Below, in pieces: positions 34,001 to 45,600 of a stretch of 64,000 nt of DNA (its first letter is position 1; every line of letters begins with the position of its first letter). A program made the position numbers and the translations under genes. The stretch is from Diphasiastrum complanatum. Lineage: Eukaryota; Streptophyta; Lycopodiopsida; Lycopodiales; Lycopodiaceae. The stretch is from NCBI GenBank assembly GCA_029204225.1, contig CM055100.1:46604073-46668072 (forward strand), in the 5' to 3' direction. Below the pieces are notes generated by a model that was not told the origin of the DNA, ran no database searches, and saw nothing but the letters and a program-made list of their open reading frames with translations.

Positions 34001-37000
34001 CAAGACAAAAAGATGATGAAGCTGTTCGCTCATAGGTATCCATAAGGAACAATCCACCACGTAATGTTCCCGAAGCAATGATCATTTGAGATCTCTTTGG
34101 GTCTTTGATAAGACATTTGTCTTCTTTGAATTCCACACCCAATCCTTGGTTCATAATTGTAGACACCGAAATGAGATTCTTTTTTATTTTTGGAACATAA
34201 AGTACATTACGAATGTACTTCTCTTCACCATTGGGTAAGATAATGGGGATCACTCCAATACCTTTGACAGGATAAGAGGTGTTATCAACACCTTGAACTT
34301 TGCTTCCATCATGCACTTTTACAAGCTTTGTGAAGACTTCTTTGTGATAAGTCATATGGCGTGTGGCACCGATATCAATCACCCAATCAATAGATGAAAA
34401 AACCGCAACTTGTAAAGCTGAAGATGAGCTGTTTTCTGCTGAAACAAGTGGCAGAAATCTCGTCTTTAGGAGAGATGAGATTATTAGTGACAAAAGCATA
34501 ATAATTATTGAAAAGATTATCCTCCCTTCCAAATTGTTGTTCCAAAGTAATGATTGTGGTACTTGTATCGTTACCTTTCTCTTTTTCCTTTGCAAGCCTC
34601 TTCCTACATTCTTTGATGTGATGCCCAAACTTCTTGCAATAGTGGCACTTACCCTTCTTCTTGGAGCCTTGATCTTGAGCTTCCTTAGATTTTTGACACC
34701 TTTGGAAGTGTTGAAAGAAGGCTTCCCTTTCCACTTGCCTTTGCCTTTGCCTTTTGCAATTTGTATTTACCTGGTCTTATTTGCCTTTTTGCATAAAAAT
34801 ACTTAAATACAGCTTTCTTCCTTTCTTTCTTTCTTTCTCTCTTTTGTTATTTTTCCATATTAGCATTAGACTTTATGTATTTCTAATTTTGTTCCTTGGA
34901 GACATTCATATGCTCCATTCATATGCTCCCTATTTGCACTACACACTTGAGATCTATTACTTTGTCTTGTAAGCCTTTTGGCATTCAAAAACATTAAGAA
35001 AGCTTCTTCTACTTTTCTTCCTCCTCTTCTCTGTCGTCGTCTTCTTCTTCTTCTTCTTCTTCTTCTTCTTCTCATTCTTCTTCCGCTTCTTCTCCCCCTC
35101 CCTCTCCCTTTCCCTCTAGGAGATGCCGCCTCATACAATATGCTAGACTTGAGTAGGCCAACCCAAAGAAAAGTCATAAATAAAGTGGCATTAACTTCTA
35201 GGTCATTAGGGAAATGTTGGCATCCTAGCAAACAACAAATTGGAGCACTCAATCTTCATACTTGTTGACTAGTTCATGGAAAAAAATTTGAGGTATTTCA
35301 TGCATTAGTTCTTGTGCTTACAGAGGGTTATTTTCCATGGAAATTCTTTTTTCCCACTAGTTGCTCGAAACCTTTAACTTCTTACTTTGCATGAAACATG
35401 TTTCTATGATCTAGATTGTGACGAATATATGCCAATTGCTTTTAAAAAATGCAAAAACTTTGCCACCTCTTGAAAAAGTTTGTCATTCAATTCATGTTGT
35501 CTCTAGCTTTCTTTGCCCTCAATGCCTGGATGAGTGCCATTACCTCAAACTTAAGAGTTCAAATAATAGAAAAATTGCATTAATGGAGCACATCCTAGAA
35601 GTGGCATTCTTCAAATCATACATTAAAGCAGGTTGCATTCCTAGATGGAGGGCCTGTTCTGATGAAAGAAAGCATGGTCGCAACAAATTTGTATATATAC
35701 AAAGAGTCACTTGAAATAAATTTTTATAGAACCACACTTTCCTTGAGTAGAAATAGATAGTCAACTAGATAGTCTGAACAAGATTTTAGAGCTGTATGAA
35801 GCTATGGAGGTGAACCGAGATGACCAATATGTGCTGTAATATACTACTTCTTTCATGCCAAACTCTGTTTTGCATCAAAGGCCACTGACCACATTTCTTT
35901 CTGAAATTGCATCAACACCTAATGGATAACTTATTCACGCATATGAGTTACTCAGATGACCAATAGGTGCTGTAATATACTACTTCTTTCATGCCAAACT
36001 CTGTTTTGCATCAAAGGCCACTGACCACATTTCTTTCTGAAATTGCATCAACACCTAATGGATAACTTATTCACGCATATGAGTTACACAGATCATAGCA
36101 AATGTCTTCCATCAATTTTAACTGTGTTATAGTATCCAAATTTGGAAGTACTTGTAATAAACATTGGATATCAATTTTGTAAGGAGTTCGACCCTGATAA
36201 TCCATGCATGCTATTTCTTGCCCAATGTGGTATGTCCCATCAATCCTAACAGCGAACAAAGCCCAGAAAATTTGATAAAAAAAGGAGCCTGTTGACATCT
36301 TTGCCCATGGTTTTAAAAACAATACAAAACGTACGTATTCAAACTTTAGTAAGAAATATGTTATTGGTTCAATTATAACTAGCATCAATAGTTCATATAA
36401 CTTAAACCAAGAAAAGTAGTGGAAAAATTGGCTGATTGAGAATATATATGGCAATATCAAGAACAACTAAGAAGCTTTGATATTGCATATTAGACTTACC
36501 AAAAGGAAACAGGATAAGAATGACCACCATAGGATATAGAAAGAATGTTGTCTTGTCCAAAAATGGAAGAACTGCAATGCATCAAAAATATGAATATAAG
36601 GTTCAAAAACATCAGAGCATTGTATGTTCTTACATGCACTAAAGAATCATACTTTAAGTCTTATATGTGTCACAAAGAGCAACAAACAGCTGCTCTTAAA
36701 GGAAGATGCACCTACCATCATAACCAAGAAAGTTGAGGTAATGGTAATAGGAAAGCGCCACCATAAATAGAAGATTCGATAGCAAAGTCGGCACGAACCC
36801 ATGAGCAAGAAGCAAAGGCGATATAAAATAGTGAAATACTGTGATACAAAACCAACACACGAATACGCTTAGAGAATAACAAATTTTCAGAATTGTTTCA
36901 GCCATTAAAAGTATCAAGCAACTTCTGAATTAGCATAACCCACTTCCATTAATACAAAATTCATGAAAGACTATATACTAGTTGAATCATTTCATGCCCT

Positions 37001-39153
37001 TCAATCTAAACTTTTTGATTCTATATCCCTTCTAGTTGGCAACAATTTACATACATGACTGGATCGAAGTGACATCCGAAGAAAAGCTTGGTACTTGATG
37101 TACATTTAAGTCCACATCTTGTAACTAACATACTTTTACCCAAGCTTCCATCCAACTATATCAGTCTTCACTACAAATGCTAGTTAGTTGCCTACCACCA
37201 GCAAATGCACATGGCAACACACGTCTTTAAAAGCTTGCCTCCTTGTCACATCTCAGTACTGCAAAGATTTTCCTGCGAAATTATCTTAGAAAGGAGCTCC
37301 AACATGTTCTACTACAAAACATATAGTATGATAATATGGGTTGCCGGTTGCATCACAGAAAAGTCAAGATCCCTCGGTCTCTGGAGGAGCGTGTCGCAGG
37401 AGTCAAAAGCTTTCGGAAATCAACAAAACAGCAGTAAACTCTCTCATGTCTGAGTCGGGCCTCCTCAATGATAGCTCAAAGTGTGAACACATGATCAGTA
37501 GTGGAATGTTGTGTCCTGAAACTGGCCCGACCGAAAGCATGTAATCCTCATGTATCTGCCTCACTGCTAATCACTAACTAGTGCCATAAAAGCTTAGCCA
37601 CAATATGCCCAATCATAATGGTCCGGAAGTATCAAGCTTCAAGGGATCATCACTCTTGTGAATGGGGTATATGATGTTGGTACAGCATGACCTAGGAAAA
37701 CCAAAAGTGATGGCATGATTAAGGAGTGAGGCCAAAATGGGCGAAAGTATATTAGCAGCATGAATCGAGAGCTCTAAATCATCGATATCTCATGAGACCA
37801 TATATGAAGTAAAAAAGGAGAAAATGGGAGGACGAGGAGATATCACAATCGGATTTGTGTTTGAAAGCCAAAATTTTGGTTGTAGGGAGTACTTTTACAT
37901 TTTACATAAAGCGCTTTTGTGTTCAACATTTGAGTGAATCTATTTGCTCTCTAATATTGCCATTCCCTATCAATTTTGACATGCTAGAAGTGAATTCATC
38001 ACAAAGTCAAGCTTGAGAATTTTTCATGTTGTATTTTGCATCTTCAGATTGACAGTGCACCTTAGAATCCCATACTTAAAGACAACTGCATAGAAGGTTA
38101 TTTATTACTCTTCAAACTGCACTGTCAATATCAAGACATTGCAAAGTCAAGCTTAGTTTGCTTCAAAAATATTATGCTTTGGCCAAAACGATTCCTTTCG
38201 AGTGATGCATGGATCTTCATATCCCTTGTTGTCACACAATTTCATACCACCTTACCATTTGTTTTTTGGAGCTATATATCTTAAGAAATCAAAAGTCAAA
38301 GTTTGGTCAACCAAAAAAGACTCCATTTCAGTTGCAAAGATTCTATTCAGGAGTTGTGAAGGATTACAGATTCTCCACTTCCATAGAAGTGTCTCCAGCA
38401 TATTACAGCACCATGATTGGGGTTTACTATTGTTATGGACACACATTATATTTCATAATTCTCTACTTTTGAGAATATTAGTGGACACGGACTTTATATT
38501 ATACGTGACGGGCCTAGAAATACTATTTTACATGGTTTTCTATTTTTTGTCCTAATTTTTTTTCTATAAATAGCCACTAGGGCTAGTCATTTGCTAGTTT
38601 TGATCATTTGGGTCTTGGGCTTCTTGTAGGGGAGTTGTACTATTTTTGAGATCTTAGTTGGAGATCTCCTTGAGCTATCGACGGCCATTGATATTCATAC
38701 AATTTCTTTCCTCTCGTTCCTTGATTCTTAAGATCCATTTTTGACCTTTTAAAAGTTGAGGTTTTGAAGAGTCAAACCTTGGTCAAATCTGAATATTCTG
38801 TTTTTTGTTCTAAAAGATTACGGTTTTGGATCTTTACATACTTTGTTTTTCAAGAAGTTCATTGCACTTTACGGTTTGCCAACCGGATGTCTCATTCTCA
38901 AGTATTTCAGTTTTTCCTCTACATCTTGTGGCATTGTCGAATTCACCGACTGGGTGAATAATTAAATCACTTTACTTATTATAGGCTTAAAATGTATCAA
39001 AAAATCATATGTGCGCACAAACATGCTGAATCGAAGCATACAGTAGATCGTTAGGAAGCTAATTTTGCAAGGAAAAGTCATGCAGAATTACAGAATTTTC
39101 CGGTTAACTGAAAAATAAACCAAAAAAAGAAATGCAGGCCAGGAGCAAGAGAG

Positions 39154-39190
<37 letters not shown>

Positions 39191-39586
39191 AGGAGAGAGG
39201 GACAGAGAGAGCAGGGCAGGAGCGAGGGAGAGAGCGAGGGCAGGAGCGAGCAGAGAGACAGGAGCAGGGGACGGACGGAGCCAGAGGAGCGAGGAGCGAG
39301 CAGGGAGCAGGGGACGGAGGGAGAGAGAGGGGCGAGGGGAGGAGCGGAGGGAGAGAGCGAGAGAGAGCGAGCAGAGGCGCAAGCCAGAGAGAGAGCGAGG
39401 AGGAGAGCAGGGAGCAGGGGACGGAGGGAGCCAAAGGAGCGAGGGGAGGAGCGAGAGGAGAAGCGAGCAGAGGCGCGAGCCAGAGAGAGAGCGAGGAGGA
39501 GCGAGCAGGGAGCAGGGAACGGAGGGAGCCAGAGGAGCGAGGAGGAGCGAGGAGCGAGGGGAGGAGCGAGGGAGAGAGAGCGAGCG

Positions 39587-39677
<91 letters not shown>

Positions 39678-42600
39678 AAGCTTTATTAATGTCTTTTCCA
39701 TGCCAAAAGGCATATAAGACTAGTAAATGTACATGTCAAGTATGTGGTAACAATGGGAGTGTATGAAACGTCTCCAAAACGGTAACAAAAATAACAAATC
39801 TAAAGCTATGAACTGAAATAGATGTGATGATATATGAAACATGTGGGAGCATGTATACTGCTAAAAGTCATGAGTGGGGTATGACACTATCATCCAATCC
39901 TGTCCTGCTGATGTTGTAAAAGGATGTAATATGGGCCGCATGGAGGAGAAGAAGAGGTCTCCTCGTGGTAAGTCGAGTAGCTCGTGCTTCAACATGGGTA
40001 TGTGTGGGGCACTGTCTCCGATCTCTATGGGCAAGTAAGTCATCATCACCATCATCATCATCATCAAATACTAGGTCTCGTCCTCTCCTCCTGGAGAAGA
40101 AAGAAGTGATTTGAGGCTGAGAAACATGACTCTGCTGGGCTGTCTGACACAGCCCCTGTCGTAGTATAAACATCTCCCATATCATGAGTGCGGCGCATCT
40201 GGAGTCCTCATAGGCTAGGAGGGATCATAGGGTGACGGGTGTGTCACGGAACAAACAGTGGTATCTCCCTCTGATCTCGTAATATACTGGGCACCTAAAG
40301 ATAAAGTGCTCCTCTGACTCCACCTCATCCAAGGAGCATAACTGACAAATCCGCTCCGCTCTCGGGATACCCTGGAATCTCCCAGTCTCAATAGCCAACT
40401 GATGTGATGATACGTGAAGCTGGCCCAATGAATGAAAACCCTGAAGCAGTGTGATAACCCTGAATCCAAATAGTGTGGCAAAACTGGGAACCCTGCTATG
40501 TCAAGCTCAATAAAGTGAGTCCAGTAATAGTCGGGTTTAACCCCACGTTGTCGCCTCCAAGTATGATCGAGGTATGCCCGATAAAAGACACGCCTGATAT
40601 ACTGATGAGTACCTGAGGGGAGCTCTGTGATGTGGATACCAAATGACTTAAGGAGGAAGTGCTATGCCTGGGAGAACCACGACAGTCGATAGCCCTGGTC
40701 ATGAAGTGAGTGTGAGGAAACAAGTGCTATCTGTGGATATCTCATATCTGCATCGGGCAGAGCCTGGACTCTCTGAATATATGTGATAAGATGTAAAGCG
40801 GCATCTATCTGAATGGGTGGAACGACAAACTCTGCAAGAAGGATCTCGTGCGAAACCGAGGGCTTCGCCCGAATCATACGAGCTATCATAGTGGTCTGTA
40901 ATCGTGAAATGCTGGCCCAGTGTGATGACGAGAGACCAGTACACCATGTCTCTGCTGCATACATGGCAGTGGGGGTGACAATAGTATCAAAAAGTCTACA
41001 CTTACTACGAGCATCTCTGATGAGCTTCCTGAAGCAGAACCGCTCAAGCTGAACAAGAGAGGAGTGCCCCTTCCCAAGTCGGGTGGTGGCCGCCTGTCGC
41101 ATGCTAAAGGTAGGACAAGAAAAGAGTATTCCCAAATAAGTATAAGAGGAAACTACCTCTAAGGCCTGCCCATCTAGGGTGACTCCTGGCGCTGCATGAA
41201 AGCTCGAGAAGTGTTGAAGACCATAACTTTGGTCTTCGTAGTGTTCACCCCCCAACTGCCTCTGTAATCCCTCTCTGGTCGGGGATACAAGTACCACATC
41301 ATCCGCATAGAGGAGAATAGCAATCAGAATGGTGCCAAGTCTACATCCAGCCCTGCCACACTGTGAGATGACTCACTCTAACTCATCAATGTATAATCCA
41401 AAGAGAACGGTGAAAGAGAACATCCCTGTTTCACCCCAATGGTGCTCCAAATGTGATCAAATAGGCCACTGTCATGTCAGAAACATCCCAAGACCTTCTC
41501 ATAAAGAGCCATCACTGCTAGAACAATATATGTGGAGAAACCAAGGTCACAAAGTCTCTGAATGAGTAGGGAGCGTGGTACAGAATCAAAGGCTTTCCTG
41601 AAGTCCACAAAACAACAGTAAACCCTCTCTTTTTTGTACTTAGCTTCCTCAATCAAAGCTCGGAGTGTGAAGATATGGTCAGTGGTAGAATAATGAGATC
41701 TAAAACCTGCCTGCCCCAATGCATGTAATCTCCGGTTTTCCGCCTCTGAACTCACTGCAGACTGGAGTATGGTGCCATAGAGCTTCGTGAGAACATGCCC
41801 AATCATGATAGTGTGGTAATTACCAGCAATCATAAGATCACCATTTTTATGAATAGGATGGATGATGTTGGTGCACCAGGATGAAGGGAAACCAGACACA
41901 ATGGCGGAATTGAGGAGAGTGGCTAGTGTGGGAGCAAGGAGGTCGGAAGCATGGGTTAGGAGTTCAGATTCGAGGTCTTCAATATCTCTTGCCTTATGAG
42001 ACTTCATTCTCTTGATTGCCGCGAGTACCATGTCAGAGGTGAAGAAGGTGAACTTAGTAGGGCATGGAGAGATAGAGGTGGGTGTGTCTGTGGGTATGGT
42101 ATATAGGCTGGTAGCGTAGTCGGTCCATATGCAGAGGTCATCCAGGAGAGGTGGTGGAGCACGGGGGATAAATTCATGCCAAAAGGCACCTGAAGAGGAA
42201 CTGAAGAGAAGGTCAACAAGACGTTTTCCTTCAGAGTCGTCATAGGCGCGTTTTTTTCGGCGAAGTGTGCGACGACAAGAGCGTCTGGCGGAGTGGAGGA
42301 GGTGAGGATCATGAGTACGGGCATGGTTGACAAGGTGATGGAGAGAGCGACATTCGGCATCATACCACGGGGGGTGCAAAGGCCGTAATGATGAGGAACG
42401 AGTGTGTCTGCCTTTATAGGGCTTAGATGGAAAAACTAGGGAAGCAGCGGTATGAAAAGAGGTGCTAAGGAAGGCAGCCTGAGTCTCGATGGTACTATCG
42501 CGTGGAAAGGAATGGAGTAGGGAGGCTAGAGATTCCTGGTAAGCTAGCGTATAGAGAGAACTGAATGTATACCTGGGTGCACATGTAAGCAAGGGATGTG

Positions 42601-45600
42601 AGGATGGCTGGGGAGGTGGGAGGCGGCCGATAGCGAAGGAGAGAAAGGAGTGATCAGAGAGAGTGGTGGGAGATATATGAAAGTCAGAGATGAGAGGTAT
42701 GGAGGATGGTGATCCCATGAGATAATCCACAACACTATGTCCACCACTGTGGGGGTGACAAGTATACCTACCGGAGTTTGGCCAACAAGTTAGGCCATTG
42801 TAAATGGCTAACTCATGAGCCTCTCCAAAGTGCAATAAATGCTCACCGTAGGGGGTAATAGGTCCCAAGCTGTCCTCTGAAACCCTGGTAACTCCCATCT
42901 CATCACTGTCAAGGGCATGAACGCGGAGCTGGTCGATGATGTCATAAAACTCTGACTGCCGTGAGGAGGTTCGGGCATTAAAATCCCCGGTAAGGAGGAT
43001 ATGCCCTCGCTCTGCGAATCTGATGATGTCAGGTGATAAAACAAGGTAGGGTGAACCTGTGTACTCAGCAAAGGACGAAGACTCCGGAGGAAAATAGCAT
43101 GCCGCCACAAAGAGGTCCCTATCCAATCCAATATCATGTCCAACAATACGAATCCATATATAACGTGCATACTCGTCGTGTCTGATGAACTCGATGCTCG
43201 GGTGAAGAGACTCCCTGTATAAGCATGCAACACCTCCGAATCCACGACCACTAGCTGATCTAGTCTCAGGTCTGTATACGGAATCCCATCTATATCCTGG
43301 AAAAATCGGTAGTCCTCTCTCCTGACTCTCGTGAGTCTCTGTAAAAAGCAATAGATCTCTGTTAGTGATGAAGTTGATCAGGTCGCCAGCTATGGAAGAT
43401 GAGTGGATACCATCACAGTTCCATACTCTAATCCGGAAATGGTGTGGATGGGGCCCTGGGGCACTCCCGAACCCGGGGACCCCAAATCCCTAGCATTGAG
43501 AGCTGCTAGGAGCGCTGTCAAGAAAGCGCACTCGTCCATCTCGATAAATGACTCGTCTGCCAGACTCACGGGCTGTCTGAAAGGCCCTACGCCTCTCTTC
43601 TACCTGGATATATGTGAGGTCGTCATCCATATAGATAGTGGTACCACGTAGCTTAGCTCTGCACCGCAAAGCATCTCGGCGACTCTCAAGGGAGGTGAAA
43701 CGGATAATGAGTGTGGCTGCATCTCTAGTGGTCCTCCATGCGGTGTCCAATCCCTCTGTTCGGTGCCCGAGAGTGGTGTCGAGAAAGCGTTTGGCTTCAG
43801 CCAAGGCATCCTGTGTATCCGGGATCCCTCGAACTCGAATGTTGTGGGCTTTCTGGTCTCGAGATTTCTCTTCCGAGATGGTGGCTGAGATAACCGAGGA
43901 GATGGGAGCGCTTGGTTGGTGCCTTTTTTCAAAACAAATGCCCAAGAAAGGGCCTCTTCTTGTTGCTTCTCAATCTTAGTTTCTAGTTCTCGTATCATAT
44001 TGGTGGTGGATTTCGAAGCTGCGGCCTGCTTGATCCCGATGGATTGTGAGAGAGAGAGAGAGAGAGAGAGAGGGTATGGCCAGATGTGGTCCATACCCTC
44101 TGCCGGACACGTGTCAGTATGGGAGAGAGAGAGAGAGCGAGAGGGAGAGAGAGAGAGAGGGTATGGCCCATGCATTAACACGTGTTGCAACGTGACAATG
44201 CATGGCCAGACGAGGGCCATACCCTTTGCCGGACACGTGTCCGTATGGCTGAAAAAAAATTTCGACATGTGGCACAGCATGTGTTGGAACACACTGATGT
44301 GGCGAGACAGATGTCGTGCACACACTGGCCGGTGGTGTGTACTTTGAGGCGCCGGCGCAACAATAGCCGGGGCGGGCCTAACACAACAATGGGCCCCTGT
44401 CAGCTGACAGTTTGGCTAAGCATTGCTCTCCATTGTTGTTGTTTTCTCTCTCTCTCTCTTAGAGTTGGGCGCCCAGCCCATTCTATCTTGTTTCTTGTGG
44501 AGATTGATTGATAACTAGATCTTGGTGACTTGTCTCTTGCTTTCCTACATGGTATCAGAGCTAACGGATCTGCAACAAGCTTGTATGTTGGCGCCCTACC
44601 AGAAGAGGAGCTTCTCTACTTTTTGTTCTGAAATTTCAGCATCCTGCTGATCTTTCCAAGTGGACTTTGGATCAGCTTTTGTGTCTCTTTTCAGGTTGAA
44701 GGAGGGTGCCCATTAGAGATTTTGGAGGAGCAATTTGTGGCACCCAAAAATCACAATCTCAAATCTGACTTTTATGCAACCAGTTTTCAGCAAGTTTTGT
44801 TTGGAGGAGGGCACCCAAAAATTTGCTACTGATTTTTGGTTGTGGTGTCTCCTTATCTTGTTGTTTTTACCGTTGCAGATTGAAAGACATCTTGTGCTCC
44901 TATTTTCAGCTCTTTGTTTGCTGCAATTTTTTAGTAGATTTGGTTGTGGAAAGGCTCTCTTTCCTATCTACTACAAGCTGAAATTCTGTTGAAGGTAATG
45001 GCTAAAGAATCAGAAGCTATCGGTTCTTTGTTTAGTGAAGATCGGTTGGATGGCACAAACCACTCCTTGTGGAGTTACATGATGAAGAATCTTCTCATAG
45101 CGAAAAGGTTGTGGGATTTGGTCAATGGTGATGAGGAAAGGCCTCCGTCTTTGGCACCTCCTACACCTCCTGGATCATCATCTTCTCCATCTTCGGAAGA
45201 ACAAAAGAAGTGGGATAGAAAGGATGCACAAGCACATTCTATGGTTGCTCTTGCTATGAAAAGATCTATCTTACCTCATATTAGGTCTTGTAAGACATCT
45301 AAAAGTGCGTGGGATACACTTTATACTATGTATAGAGTCAAAAATCCAACAAGAGTGGTGTATCTCAGAAATCAACTTTCTTTGTTAAAGATGCAAGAAG
45401 GGGATCAAGTGACCAATCACTTGACGAAGATCAAGGATCTTCGTGAGGAGCTTCTCAATATTGATGAGATAATTGAGGATGCTCAATTTGTTTCCATTAC
45501 TCTCAACTCATTACCTTCATCTTATCTTACATTTGTTTCATCTTTGAGTATCTCTCTTAGGGGACAACAACTCTCCTTTGATGAACTTGTTGGGCTGCTT

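Larger units (their letters stand above)
31353..34735 (-). mobile_element. Rearranged copia element, relative of the one at 44411-49034
   Basis: Right to left it carries the zinc knuckle, protease, pre-integrase, integrase, a duplicated integrase segment, the linker, RT entry, another integrase scrap and a second linker/RT-entry copy, then the polypurine tract. RT core and RNase H are missing. Protein similarity to the + element at 44998-48559 is high throughout, so they are one family in opposite orientations. The 5' LTR and Gag N-terminus are absent at the right end. Confidence 0.88.
27943..36499 (-). other. 8,557-bp terminal intron of UNC-50
   Basis: It is bounded by GTAAGT at 36499 and GTTGCAG at 27943. 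About half is LTR retrotransposon DNA (28946-30700 and 31126-34735); the rest is anonymous, with microsatellites and a 136-bp tandem duplication. Confidence 0.9.
39690..44040 (-). mobile_element. Near-full-length plant LINE (non-LTR retrotransposon)
   Basis: In the minus orientation it has an ORF1-like RNA-binding frame, an ORF2 with AP-endonuclease, reverse transcriptase and a C-terminal Cys/His knuckle, a 3' region and an AATAAA-containing end (39686) that passes into CT repeats. There are no LTRs. ORF2 has only a few frame breaks. The base composition (GC-richer) stands out from the surrounding intron, as expected for a fairly recent insertion. Confidence 0.92.

Noticed and set aside
34866-35268. 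Arg-rich and Leu-rich frames over the CTT repeat
   Set aside because: Low-complexity translation of (CTT)n and CCCT-rich DNA only.
36071-36466. Alternative terminal exon of UNC-50 just after the donor at 36499
   Set aside because: It has no GFNPSR-type ending. The exon at 27884-27942 has the conserved ending, the right phase and a good acceptor.
39078-39713. 211-codon and 185-codon Ser/Leu- and Arg/Glu-rich frames on both strands
   Set aside because: They arise from the 530-bp purine tract. Opposite-strand frames covering the same repeat cannot both be genes, and neither has any recognisable domain.
43600-44347. 241-codon minus and 143-codon plus frames around the GA repeats at 44050-44160
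   Set aside because: Only the parts near 43940-44000 look like LINE ORF1; the rest crosses microsatellites and reads as repetitive Leu-Ser or Arg-Glu. The annotation uses the ORF1 part only.
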